The position numbers were made by a program, and so were the translations under genes. A stretch of DNA of 64,000 nucleotides from NCBI GenBank assembly GCA_013398275.1, contig VZSE01004149.1:1-64000 (forward strand), given 5' to 3'. The stretch comes from Promerops cafer (Eukaryota > Chordata > Aves > Passeriformes > Nectariniidae). How positions within the stretch are numbered: position 1 is the stretch's first letter; the number at the start of each line of letters is the position of its first letter. The notes below the pieces were generated by a model. That model had not been told where the DNA came from. It saw nothing but the letters and a program-made list of their open reading frames with translations, and did not search any database. Shown here in pieces: positions 22,494-34,444 of this stretch.

Positions 22494-24687
22494 GGTCCTG
22501 TCACCTGCTGGAGTGAACAGAGGAACTAGCAATGAATAACTGCATAACTGCAATGAAAAACCCCCTGCTTCTCTGGGGGGGAAGCCCAGACAGGGAGACC
22601 ACCAAGACCTGCTGCATGTCAGCCACCATGACCTGACAGCACAGGAGATAGCCCCTTGGTATCTTCTCAGGGCACAGCGAGGGCATGGACACTGAGACGA
22701 GTGGGAAGGGAAGGAAGGAAGGGAGGCCACTGCGGCACAGACTGCAAAGGAGATCCTCCATCAAAGTTACAGCCCTGAAAGGCAAGACCTGTCACTTGCT
22801 TGCCTTCAAAGTTCCCATAAGTAGCAAGGTTAGAGGAACATCATGACTGCTTTCCTTAATAATTCCCACTGCAGCTGCTTCTCCTCCTGCTGCCTGTGAA
22901 TCACTTCAGCCAATATTCCCATCCTCGATCATGGAAGAAATCAGCCAACACCACAGAAACATCCACACCTACCCAGGAGACTGTTTATTTCCTTTCTTCC
23001 TTCCGGTCATAGCCTTTTTCCTTAAAAAGAAAGCTCTGCAGCACATTGTATCTAGATTTCATCTACAGAACAGATAGACAACTGAGTTGAATGATAAACT
23101 GCTTTATTAACCTTTAGACTAAAAAATTTGGAGGCTCCTGGTTTTTCATGGGTTGTACTCATTTAGAGACACACCTTGGAAATTCATGCTGGAGTGTGAG
23201 GTACGATGGGCTAGACAGCACTGCTTACAGACTAAACATCATCCTGTCATGTGGAATAGGAGGTGATGCAGCAGATTAAACCCCTCAGGTTTTGCTTCAG
23301 CTGATCTGCAGATTTTGGAAGACATTACACTGGTTATACTAATCCCCAAAGTTTTGTTTACAACACTCAGGGCTGAAAAACATTTGCAGTACAAACAAAG
23401 GTACTCAGAAGCACCTCAAAGCAGCAAACTAACCTAAATATTGTCAAATATTGTCAGCACAAAAAGAAGAAAAAGCCACACTTTGGTTTATGTCTTTTAA
23501 CATTATGAGTATATTCTTTGCTGAAAAACACATGAGATTGATTTCATTTTGGATAGGGTCTTTTAGAAAGGGTATTAGATACCACAGGACTGTGTTTCAT
23601 CTCTGCCATACTCTGCCTACAGATCTTCCTGGAAGCAGAATCTATTTACTAAGGGAGCAGAAGAGGCAGGGTGAATGTGGAGTGTGCAGCATGGTACACC
23701 CCAAATTTTCAGCATTCAGCTCTTCCCTTCACAGACATGCTCCATGCCAATTTCTCACCTTGTGAGCAGTCTCTCTGCTGGCTCAGTATTGGGCTGCTTC
23801 TGGTCAAAAACCTGCTTCTCTTCATTTATCCAAAAGGTTAAAGCCAAGCTGGGGAGCGCAGGTCCTGATCACAGGAAGGAAAACAGACATAATAAATACC
23901 TGTCATGGTAGCAGTGCTGTAGGGTGAGATTACAGGAGGATAAGTATTTAGGAGCTGAAAGTAACCTAGACCATAGGAAAATGATGCCTAGAAACATGAG
24001 TCAGGGTCACTGTCTGTCCTGCCATGCACACTGTGAACCACTGTTTAGGTCCAATAACCAGGGCCAGCTCAGGTAGCACACACAGGTCAACTGGATGTCC
24101 AGAGAGCTGCCTGACAGCTCGCTGCCTTCTCACAGGTGTCTGCAGGTTCTTCCTGCTGCACTTCCAAACCAAAAATGCCTCCTGACAAGTTTTGTGTAAG
24201 AAAAGTATCAATTCCTCAAACCATTTTCTCTCCATCACCTGTCTTCCTAGTGTTTTCTGCCATGGTCTGGAGCCCTGTTTACTGCTTTGTGGTTCCAGTC
24301 TTAATAGATCAGCCAAGCACGCACAGATGTCGGCAAGAGACAAGATTTTGATCTGCTCACACAATATCAACAGCAGCAGCCCAAAGGCAGAACAGAATTC
24401 CCTGTCCTGTGCTCCAGAAAAATGGCTGTTTGACTGTCTCTTTCCAGGTGGATTTTACAGGGCTGGCAGTGAGCAGAAAGAAAGAGTCACACACACCTGT
24501 TCATGCACAAACACTGCCTGGGGGAGGGGGCAGCAGGATGGGGGGCAGCTGGAAGGAAGCAGGAGCAGCGGAGGATGGAGTGTTCGGAACGCAGGTGTCT
24601 GTGACATCAGTGGCAAAGCAGCAGAGGTGACACCTCCAGCAGGGCAAGCGGGCCCCAGCTGTCACAGGCACCGCTCCCAGTGCCACG
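22494..24687. other. Intergenic region between divergent zinc-finger and ACRBP-like genes
   Basis: No coding exon is recognised. The part next to 22494 probably contains the zinc-finger 5' UTR or intron and untranslated first exons on the - strand. A 134-codon - strand frame at 23966-24370 has no family resemblance that I can see. T-rich runs giving - strand AATAAA near 22984 and 23101 could end an unseen - strand transcript. No clear promoter element or CpG island is visible. Confidence 0.4.
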
Positions 24688-27232
24688 ATGACCTTGTGGG
24701 CTTATCTGGCTTTGTCTGGTGAGTAGGAAATGTCTCTCCTCCAAACGCAGTTGTGAGGAAGGGCAGCCAACCCAGCTGCTCTGCACCCTCCCCATCGCTC
24801 CTCAGCTTGGGCAGTCTGGAGGCAAAAGGAAAGGATGAAGCACCCTCCAATGCTTCAAGTGCAAAGATCCCAGGGCTTATAATTTTGGCAATTTTCACCA
24901 CTGGAGCTGGTATTTTATTCATCAAGGAGGGCCACAGAGTGACCTAAGAGCCAGACAGGAGTCAGAGCTGGATGCAGTGGGCACAGGCTGGAGCAGAGGT
25001 GGAGACTGGAGATGCCATGACAGGGACAGCTGGGTGCATTAAACCAGACATGAGCACTAAGGCACAGGCCTGGAGTTAAGAAAGCTAAGAGGAAAGAGCT
25101 GGTCCAGTAAAGCAACAGGGGAAGCAGGAGAAGGAGGTCTGAGAGAGGACCTTGGTTAAAGACCTATTTAGCCAGAGGAAGAGAGTTTGCAGAGGCTAAA
25201 AATCTTGGAAGGAAACAGTCTATTTGGTCCAGCCCCAACAACAGACTACATTCTCAGTTTTAGCTATGACTTCCAAGACATATCTCCCAGTTCAAGAACT
25301 GAATCTGGAGAGCTTTGGTGAAGGTCCCTCAGCCATGTACTGTCACTCCTTTCAACATGGGCAAAGCAAGTTTTCCACAGGTCTGGACCTTCCATCTCTA
25401 GCTTGTTAATGCATTTTTCCATGTGCTGGAACCTGCACCCAGAAAAGGCAACAGAGATCTGGATTCAGCCCTCCAGCTCTTCCAAACATGTCGTGGATAG
25501 CATTTCCTTCTCCCTCTGACTCCCTGCACTCTATTTTCCACCAGTGCTTTTGGGCTGGGGCTGCATAGCCAGCCCTCGGGGCACAAAGGCACAGCAGCCA
25601 GGAACACCACTCTCTGACCAGGAATACCACCAGTTCTTCAAGTTCCTGCGGATCACCATCCAAGCCAGCACTGCCTGCCACCTCCGTGAGCTGTACGGCT
25701 GCAAGAACTCACTGGTCCAGAGACTGGATGAGTATGAAAACCACGGAGTCATCCCTCCAGGTAAAGCCAACCATGATTCCCAAGGGCAGGCAGTTGGACA
25801 GGAGTCCTGCATGGCCGTGATCACTGGGAGAGGAAACACTCAGGATCTGGGGAGGAGAAGTTGGGGGGGAGAGAGGTGGGTAGCAATCCTGCAGTGAGGA
25901 GAAGGCATGTGCTCATGGGCATCCTCTCTCACATTTGATTGGACCCACTGTGTCCCTAGGACCAGCCTCCTCTCACCCCTTGGGTCATGAAGATGACCAA
26001 GAAGCAGTGGAGTTTCTCAAAAGGTTTCCAAATGACACAGGGGTTTTCTTGGAGTGATGTCACTCCACAGGGAGGTTATTGCTAAGGGGGATGCCAGCAC
26101 TGGAGTCTGTCACTGGGTCTGTGACTTTATTTGTCTCTTTCTAGGGCCCATATGCTCCGAACTGCCAGGAAATCCTTTCTTCCACAACTTCTGCACCTTT
26201 TCTCTTTATCGCTGTATTATGAAAAAGTATTTCCTTAAGGTGAGTTATTTAGCTGTTTCCTGAAGACTGTGGTGTGCTCTGGGCAATTAATAGGCAAAAG
26301 AGAGAGCCCTGAATATGAGTAAATGGGAAAACAGAAAGCTAAAAGACAGGGAAGATAGAGCCATGGGCAGCCCATCTTCCAGGGGCACTCACATCAAGCT
26401 GATTAGCTAACACAGATAGCACCTGCAGCCACTTGCCAAAAAGGAGACCTTGCAGAAAGCATTCTTCAAGAAAATGAACCTCTGAGGACCACCTCAGCCC
26501 TCTTCTCCAGCTCTCATTCTCAACCAAGTTGAGACAATCTAGGTTTTTCCAGAAGAAAGAGGGATTCATGTAGGCTAGAAGAAGAGAGTAAAAAGAGCTG
26601 TGAGTTCCAAGAGAGATTTATGGGGAGACTTGACAAGGAAAGGATATGAGGGTTTATTTTGCTTTCCTGGGCTCATCTTAGTAGGAAATGGGAAAGATGA
26701 GATTGTGCAGTGAGAGCTAAACCCACAGAACAGGGCTGTGCAAAGGTGCCTGCTCCTAAGACCCTCCAGAGGAATGTTTTCTCCTCCATAGAGGACCGCG
26801 TGCCCAGGACACAGCAGAGCCAAGCAGCGCAGCAAAGCAGGTGCCAACATCATCATGAGCAGTGATGCCATGTCATCCAGCAGCTTGGGTCCCCAGCCAG
26901 TCCCCACCATGTCTCCCACGTCTGGCTTCAGACCTGGCACAGAGGCAGCTGTGATCTCCACCTCCTTACCTGTGAGCATACAACCAAATCCTTCCAGCCC
27001 ACAAGGCACAGAGGTGACAGCCAGTGGCCAGCAGCAAGGACAGCTGCCCAACAGTGACATCGAGGATCTCCTCCTGAGGATACTGGACAGCCAGGTGCAG
27101 ACTTCACTGCAGACAATGAGGTTGTTGATGTCCGTTGGGAAGACAGTGAAAGAGGAAGAGTTGAGGAAGGCTGCCACGAGCCTGCTGGTGGCCCTGAACA
27201 ACGCAAATGTGTCTCGGTCACCAACCAACTGA
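24688..27232 (+). CDS. ACRBP-like short secreted protein, four exons
   Basis: Exons 24688-24718, 25545-25760, 26145-26239 and 26792-27232 (stop ends 27232) join with GT-AG borders and matching phases (1, 1, 0) into 260 codons. Exon 1 plus the start of exon 2 form a signal peptide: a hydrophobic core across the junction ending GWGCIA. Residues ~25-115 resemble the N-terminal part of acrosin-binding protein (sp32), an acrosomal chaperone of proacrosin. Matching features are PGTPLSDQEY, the cysteine pattern TACHLRELYGCKN, the near-invariant LDEYENHG, then PICSELP, FCTFSLYRC, all in family order. After about residue 125 it is Ser/Pro/Thr-rich, ending in a predicted amphipathic helix (DIEDLLLRILDSQVQ...). 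Mammalian ACRBP is about 540 residues, so the C-terminal half is absent. No internal stop is present. It could be a bird-specific short form, a paralog, or a gene whose later exons were lost. Homology rests on remembered motifs. Confidence 0.72.
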
Positions 27233-27464
27233 AACAGCTCAACAGTGTGGTAAACACAGGGGAAAAGCCATCTCTTCCAAGTGCATGGGGAAACAGAGCT
27301 ATGGGAAATGCTATTGCTCAGGATTCAAAGAAAAATATTGTATCCTCTTGGAAGTAAATGTATTGAAAAGATACCATTCTCTCCTGTAAAAACTGTTTGC
27401 TCACCATTAATGGTGTTTGTTGTGTCATTCAAGGGATGTCATGGGACAATGATGGCTTTTCTTC

Positions 27465-27470
27465 ATTAAA
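27465..27470 (+). terminator. Candidate poly(A) signal of ACRBP-like gene
   Basis: ATTAAA about 230 bp after the stop codon at 27232, the first recognised signal variant downstream. Its position fits a short last-exon 3' UTR. Confidence 0.45.
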
Positions 27471-27479
27471 TGTAGGTGC

Positions 27480-28540
27480 TCCTGCTCAAAAGCATTAAGA
27501 GAAGAACCTTCTTTGGAAATATGTATGTGAATATACACACACAGTTGTACAAAGGGTGCTCTACAAGTGCAGGAAGGCCTTATCCTGCAAGGGAACTGCT
27601 GGTTCAGCACTCTTCTTGTACTGGGGTTTGCACATGGTTGATATCTACTTCTGAAATGTTGTTATGAAACACGACAAATATTCATATTAAGAGCCTCTTC
27701 TTGTCTCTCACAAAAAATCAGAGAATCTGATTTATAAGAACTTTGGCTGAAGTGCTGTTTCTTTTCTAAACGCTGAACATGCCTGTAAGTAAAACTGTGT
27801 GAAGCCATCTGGAGTCTGCACTTGCTGCTAAAAGCAGAATGGGAACTCTCCAAGAACCAGCTCTGGCTCTCTTAATCTCCATTCAGAAGAAGATGGTGTT
27901 ACCTCAAACTCAATCTAAGCTCCAGTGGTTTTGGCTTTCAGGAGACCACCACTGAAGTGAGAATCCCCTATTCACCTTTCCTTCTGCAGGCTTTCATTGT
28001 TTTCTGTTCCACCAAGGGCTATGAGGAGAAGGCGGTCAAAGGCAGCTCTCTTGATGATGCACCACACCAAGCAACATCCCTGTGGAGACTGTCTGGGATG
28101 CTGGTTCCCTTTACACTGCTAAGTGACACAAACAGAGCTGAGTGAAATACAGGGTCTGTGTCTATCCATTGAAGGAAGTTGTTAGAAAGAAGATCTCAAA
28201 ATCACAGGTCCTCCATTGTCCTGGGAACTGTAATCTTTCCCAAGGCTGAAGGCAGGTCACACATGGGAAATGTGCAAGCCATGGAACAGTCCCTGTCCCT
28301 ACCGGGTGGGATCCCTAACAGAGCGCACGCTGCCCCGGCCTCAGTCCAGCACACCAGCTCATTCCCTTCTCCCTGGAAGGAGTCCAAAGCTGCCGGATCC
28401 CTGCCTGAAGCACCACGGCTTGTGCCCCCATCCAGCCGCCCGGGCAATGACAGCTCTCCGGGCAATGACAGCTTCCCCAGCTCCGGCAGCGGGGGCACTT
28501 CTGGCAGCGGCCTTTGCTTGCTATCCCCACCCTCGGGGCT
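27480..28540. other. Non-coding stretch
   Basis: No exon with recognisable homology, no RNA gene and no clear transposon is seen. It becomes GC-richer from about 28400 toward the CpG island. Confidence 0.4.
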
Positions 28541-29170
28541 TGGCTGGCAGCCCACACGCTGGGTGCCAAATTTGGCAGCCACGAGCAGATCGCTGGAGAT
28601 TTCCCACTCGGATGGCTCCGGCCAGGCCCTGCACGAAGCAGCGGCCCGGTGCCGCGTCCCTGGACCACCCTCCCGCCAGGGCTGTGGGCAGGGAGCGCAG
28701 CTCCCGCAGAGCCCCGCCTGGGCGCGGTCCCCCCACCTGCTCGGCAGCCGGACCCCACCGAGACCACGCGGAGCGCCCGCCCTGTTCCTTTCCACGCTCC
28801 CCTGGCACCGTGGCGGCGTTCCCAGCCCGTTAGCTCGCCCGCCGCCGCCCCGCTTTTGTTACGGAGAAGCCGCGTCCCCCGCGGACTCACCGGGAGCGGG
28901 GCCGAGGGGCGGCGCGCTCCGCCGCTCCGGCTCAGCCGCGTTCACCCGAGCGTGCGGCGGGCNGCGTTGCGCGGAACCGCCCCCGGGGGGACGGGCCCGC
29001 TCGGCCGAGGGGCAGCGGGGATCCACCCCCGGGTCGCTGCCACCCACCGCCTTCCCCGGGGGCCGGCCAGGAGGCGGCTGGGCACGGGTTCGCGTCCTGT
29101 TTGGTACCGGGGCTCTCCAGAGCTGGGAGCATCGTCAGCTCCTGGGTCGTAGCTCATACCTGCACAGACC
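28540..29170. promoter_or_regulatory. Orphan CpG island (contains an N at 28963)
   Basis: About 600 bp dense in C, G and CpG, comparable to the DDX11 promoter island but with no recognisable exon on either side. Long open frames cross it on both strands (one + frame is 363 codons from 28179), as expected from low stop-codon frequency in GC-rich DNA. They have no recognisable domain and differ in composition along their length, so I do not call a gene. It may be the promoter of a transcript whose exons I cannot see, or a GC-rich repeat. The N marks a scaffold join inside the island. Confidence 0.5.
28963..28963. other. Single N (assembly uncertainty)
   Basis: One undetermined base inside the GC-rich island. 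Local order or length may be unreliable. Confidence 0.95.
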
Positions 29171-29477
29171 ACCCAGCTGGGCTTCCAGCGGTCCTTTCCG
29201 CCTATTCCCAGCGCTGGCTGGGTTTTACCGAGCCTGCAGGCCCTGGCAGGGAGGGAAGCATCACTGCTGAAGCCTAGAGCTGCTTTCTGTCACAAACTGG
29301 GTGACAGGATGGTGTTTTCTTCCATGGGGCCACTTTCTTTCAGGTGACTGGAGGCTTTACTCTGCTACTGTTTCTAAAGGTTTTCTGAGACTCCAGTCAT
29401 CACGGAAGCTTCTGTGTTCAGGTGCAGCATAATACATCCCAGGGCACACATATGTGCAGCTTATGCCACAGGAAAGG

Positions 29478-29531
29478 ATCCATCCATCCATCCATCCATC
29501 CATCCATCCATCCATCCATCCATCCATCCAT
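29478..29531. repeat. (ATCC)n microsatellite
   Basis: About 13 uninterrupted copies of the tetranucleotide ATCC. Likely length-polymorphic. Confidence 0.97.
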
Positions 29532-29534
29532 GCC

Positions 29535-32200
29535 AAAGTTTACCTATTGCAGTATCTCCTGCAAGCATTGCTTGTGCTCAGCCAGGTACATTTTCCCCGG
29601 AGGAATGCAGGAATGGCTGTTCCCTTTGAGTGACATACAGCGGTAAGTAAGGGGCTGAGGTATGTGGCAATGACAGAAAGATTTTTGATGGGCTTTTGAG
29701 AAGAATGGCAGAAAAAAGGTTCACCAAGCCCTCCCCATATGCAGCTGAGGAAAAGTTTTATCATTTTTCAGGGGCAACTGCCTTCCCAGTTCACCAGCTG
29801 CTGCAGAAGTCTCCTTATCTTGGGAGATAGTAACCACAGCTCCCACCAGAGTGCAGCCCAATAAAGCAAGTTTCAAGACATCTTTCTCAGTTTGCTGCTG
29901 CTGCCATGCACAGGTAACTGCTTGCTGCACATGGCAGTGATTTTCTTCACTGGGGATTCAAGAGCAGCTGCCATTGTGCTTTCTCCACAAGGCATTTATC
30001 AAACATTAAGTTTTTGTAGGGGCTTAATTAGCTCTGTTTTGTGTAACTCCTTTCTTTGCTCTGTGGCCAAAAGAAGCAGAAGTCACCATTAGGCAATGGA
30101 ACATGGCTTTTTTGAGCCACACTACCACTCAGTCCCACTATCTTTAGCACAAAGCAAGTCTTATCATATTTTTCTATAACTGAGGGCAAGCCCTGTTAGT
30201 TCCAGATAAAAGTGTATCACACATCAACCTTCACTGATTTTCTCTCTGCCTGGAGGTTAATAGCAACAGCAACTGTATTACACAATGTCACAATGAAAAA
30301 AATAGGAAACATTAGACATTTCAATTTAAAGGAAAAGGAAACTGGAATGGATAAAGAAGGTTAACAAGCTTTGCTTTGCTTCTTTGAGATTGCACAAAAA
30401 TATCCAGATCAGTGTCATCACACTATATTTCGCATGTCAAGTCCTCACCCTTATCTTCTTTTTCATCTCAGAGTTAATCTAGTTTCAGTGATAGTTGTGA
30501 GCTTTGGTAGTCTCATACATCTTAGGAGCATATTTGTTCAGTTAAGGAGTCAGTCATTAAAAAAATCTTCTTTATTAATTTAGAGGCAAAAAAGCCCAAA
30601 AAGGAACTAAAAAGGAATACCTGAAATAACTCTGAAAACTCGAAGATGAAGCTAGAATCAACAATTCTCAATTCATTGAGTCCAATTTAATTTTCCTTTC
30701 TTTTTCTTTTCCAATATTCTAAAATAACTATTTAAGTTTTTCAAAGCTGACTAAAGATGAGTCAGTTATTCCAGCTACTTCTGAAATGAAGAGTTTTGTG
30801 GCTAAGGTTGGCTACAGCTGGCTGGAAACATTAACTAGTTGTTTCCCCATTAGGAACAGCCTTTCAAAACAAACAAGAGTTGACTTTGTAATTACAGGTA
30901 TGTTACTTGAGGAAGTTACAGAAAACCTAGGGTTATGTGAAACAAGCAAAAAGAAACCGGTTTATTTGCAGGAAACTTTTAAAGAAAACAAAGTATTAAA
31001 AACATTCCTAAATACGGAGTAAAACATCTCCCAAAGACCTTACTCTGTTCCCAGAGCAATGCTTTGAGAACTAGGAGAAAGTTCAGGTTATTTTTCCGTA
31101 ATCTTGAAATAATCAAGTTTGTTTTTCCTAACATCCTTTTGTGATGCTGAGGAGACTCATTATATTCCCAAGCAATAGGAAAGCAAATCTCTGACTCCTC
31201 TGTGTGACATTCATATTCTGCTGCTCAGTGACCACAGATCTCTGATTATGTAGATATTACCTGCAGCCTGCTAGGCAGCAGTTCCTCCTAAATGTTGTAC
31301 CTACATGCATGGCTCTGAAATCACTCAGGAGAACGTGGTGCTGAAAGGCAGCCTGGTGGCTCAAAAGCAGTAAATTCAGAGACCTGTGATTTAAATTCAC
31401 ATGTAACTGTAGCCTGCAAAATTGTCTTCTTTCATTTTACTGCAGATTTATTTTTGTCTTCTTTCATTTTAGGGTAAAGATGAAAGCGTGTGAGGCCAGA
31501 TCTCAAACTCCAGGGTCTGCCTAGTCAATCGTGTTGCCTGTTGCAAGCAGTCAGCAAGATGTTTGTAGGAGGGATATGACACACAGGTGCATGATCTAAG
31601 TCCTCTAAAGGTGCTGTAGAAGGGCATTGAGTACAAGAGGACAGTACAGAAGAAGGAAAAAGAAAATCTTTTTTGGAGTATTCCCATCTGTGAAATAAAC
31701 AGTTTCTTTGATTTCTAGAGGTTCTCCAGCATAGAATAAGAGGCTGAAGTCTCAGCAGGTTCAATGTGCGCTTGGCATTATGTTTTCTGACAATGATAAT
31801 ACCCATCAAATTTCTCCTGCCCCAACATCCAGAAAGATTCACCCTGTCTTTCCTGAGCACCACCTCTGCATGAGATGATCCACTAGTGCATAAAAAATAG
31901 GTGCTATAAACAAAGCCACTGTTCAGTCACAGCCAAAGATGAGACAGCAAAGTCAGGCTAAATTTAAGTGGGGCTTATAGTTGGTCCCACATCCAGACAT
32001 GTGGGAGCTGTTGTCCTCTTCCTTGTACAGCAGCTGCTCTGGTGAGACAGTGCTCATGGCAGCTGCAGAGCACCCAGCTGTGGCTGGAGAGGCATTAGTG
32101 ATATTAACACAAATGGAAACATACAGGTTGCAAACACTTGCCAAGTTACTTTTAGGTGCTCTTTAAACATTGAACCACAACTTTAAAAAAAACAAATAAA
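29535..32200. other. AT-richer non-coding stretch
   Basis: No supported gene, RNA or transposon. Only short, compositionally ordinary open frames are present. A 16-bp string GTCTTCTTTCATTTTA occurs twice within about 50 bp around 31425-31472. Confidence 0.4.
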
Positions 32201-32202
32201 AA

Positions 32203-32484
32203 CCCAAACAAAAAAATCCCAAAGTAAAGAGGAAAAAAAACACCAAAGGCATCCAACCATAAAGGTTCAAAATGCCATTTCAGTAGTTTTNTTTAAGCCT
32301 GCTCTGCTCTGTCCCTGATCACATCTCACAGCAGTTAGTTAAAGAAAGTACATTTTCATGGGGGCACTGGCATTGGGCCAGCACCAAACCATGACACCCA
32401 AACAAAAAAATCCCAAAGTAAAGAGGAAAAAAAACACCAAAGGCATCCAACCATAAAGGTTCAAAATGCCATTTCAGTAGTTTT
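32203..32484 (+). mobile_element. 3' end of a solo LTR between two copies of its empty target flank
   Basis: Bases 32292-32396 match the last 105 bp of the LTR at 34445-35845 (about 5 differences) and end in CATGACA. Immediately after, 32397-32484 repeats 32203-32290 base for base, and the first copy is cut by the N at 32291. A simple reading is that the first copy is the uninserted allele and the rest is the LTR-bearing allele plus its 3' flank, mis-joined at the gap. The rest of the LTR is absent from the assembly. Confidence 0.7.
32291..32291. other. Single N at an LTR/flank junction
   Basis: Scaffold join exactly where flank sequence ends and the LTR tail starts. See the neighbouring 88-bp direct repeats. 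Confidence 0.95.
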
Positions 32485-33385
32485 TGTGTTGCATGTAAGT
32501 TGGGTATATGGTAAAGAAAGTTAATACAATTCTCTAACACAGTAAGCAAGTAAAGGTATCAGAACATGTCTCTCTGCCCCAGTCTGTCTCCAGTCTGATC
32601 CTTGTAGGCCTGTTTTCCCTGTTCTTCACAACAGTATATATTACAACTCCCTCTTTTTTCCTTTTTTTTTTCTGCTATGGTTCTTATAAAAAAGAAAACA
32701 GCATTAGCTGCTCTAACAGCATGTGGAATGTCTTTTGTGAGCTCCTGCTGATATCTGCTTGATTTCAGAAAAGAGTCCTTTCAGATGCTACTTCCCCAGG
32801 CTTCATCTCCATATTCTTCTTTTCTTCCCAAAGCCTGTCCTTCAGGCATTTGTACTCTGAAGGAGAAAGAAGCAATCTCCCTGGCAGGCAGAGCTCTGTG
32901 AGACCACAAAGTCTTATTTGTGCATGTAGGCTGTGTCTCCTTGCACTTCAGTATCCTTGTTCCCTATTAAATAGTATGACTCTTGTCTATCTTCAACTGT
33001 ATTTATAAGCACCCAGATTAGTTCTGTATTAATAAGTTGGGTGCTCAATCACCTCTTAAAGGGAGACTGACTGTGCTTCAAAAGCTCAGCAGAAGAATCT
33101 CTTTTAGATCCAGAAGCTTTTTTTTTTTTAAAAAAAAAGGTAATCTTAATTCCATTTTTTCAGTAGACCTTTCAATATGTGGGAGTGGATGTTACACATT
33201 TCTCCATCAGGCCTTGAAAATGGCTGGAAATTCTGTTCTTTGAAGCACAGCTCATTGCTCAGTCCCCTTCTCTGGTTCTGTGCCTGGCAAATGCAGATAT
33301 GGTGGGTGTTAGGATGTGCTCTAATGCCCCATAGCACAACCCCAGGGAAAGGCAAACAATGATCCAACACTGCAGAAAAGCAAAG

Positions 33386-33843
33386 TGTGGTGGCAAACAG
33401 CAGGCCTGTATAAGGCCTTGCAAACTGAACCTTGGTTTGACATAGCCATGGGAAAGCTAACAGCCATGGGAAAGCTAACAGCTAATAGCCATGGGAAGCT
33501 GTTTCTTCATGAAAACAGAAGTCTGCAACAGCCAAAACCAACTTGTTTCCCTGCAAAAGGATTCTACAGATCAGGACTATTTTCTTGCACCTGTTTAAAC
33601 AATCCCAACTGTCTCAGTAAAAGAACGAAAACAGCATCTCACAAACAACCTTTCCTTGCACATAGACACCTTGTCCAAGACTGACCAATTACTACGGGGA
33701 ACAGCTTGTTATCAACCAATAGGAGATAGACATGAGAGGGTTTATAAAACTCTATAGAAAGGGATGTAAAAAATAAAGTTTTTGCTTTTTTTGCTCCTTG
33801 AAAGAGTGTGTCTCGTCTCTCTGAAACGAGGTCAACAGCGACA
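33386..33843 (+). mobile_element. Solo LTR, 458 bp, ERVK-like (6-bp target duplication)
   Basis: Starts TGTGGTGGC and ends GCGACA, flanked on both sides by GCAAAG (33380-33385 and 33844-33849), a perfect 6-bp target-site duplication. A TATA-like GGTTTATAAAAC near 33740, AATAAA near 33772 and a T-rich region after it give the expected U3-R-U5 layout on the + strand. No internal retroviral sequence flanks it, so it is a solo LTR from homologous recombination. Six-base duplications are typical of class II (ERVK) elements; the class is inferred only from that. Confidence 0.88.
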
Positions 33844-34444
33844 GCAAAGTATAAATATATCTACACTTCAAGCCATGGCTGTAATGTGTCCTGATCTATC
33901 AGCATGAGTTCTGTTCTTGTCTATGTTGGTATTTTAAAGAAGTAGTTAATTTTCACAACTTTCTTTATCTGAGTTTTTACGAAGGTGCTACATGTACATT
34001 GTTTATGCTTACCATTTACATTTTTCTACACCCGTATGAGCCTGCTGAATTCACCAAAGAATATTAAATTTCATTTCAGACTAGGGGTTTGAATGCTGCT
34101 GACCACCGGTAAAACACAAAAAACAAATGCTGCTCATAGTTTCATCACTAATACAACACTCCAGTACCATCCAGTTCTGTGCTTGAATCTGTACTCGTCT
34201 CCATTGCCGGTACTCATCCGGCTCACGGTCCTCCTGGTGCCACTGTCCCACTAAGCACTTCGCATCTTCAAAATTAAATGAAAAGCTGATCCATGAGGAA
34301 AATGTAGAGAAGAAAGTCAGGCCATAGCTCGGACTATGTTGGGTGCTGACCCGCCTCATCGCTGTTTTCCTCTAGCCTCCTCCAACTCATTAACATCTCA
34401 TTTGCACACCCAAGATGACAGCACCCCTTTTGTTCCAGCCCTGG

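Noticed and set aside
23966..24370. 134-codon - strand frame between the zinc-finger and ACRBP-like genes
   Set aside because: No family resemblance, no matching splice sites or promoter seen.
28179..29270. 363-codon + strand frame through the CpG island
   Set aside because: GC-rich DNA has few stops, frames are open on both strands, composition shifts midway and no domain is recognisable. It also contains the N.
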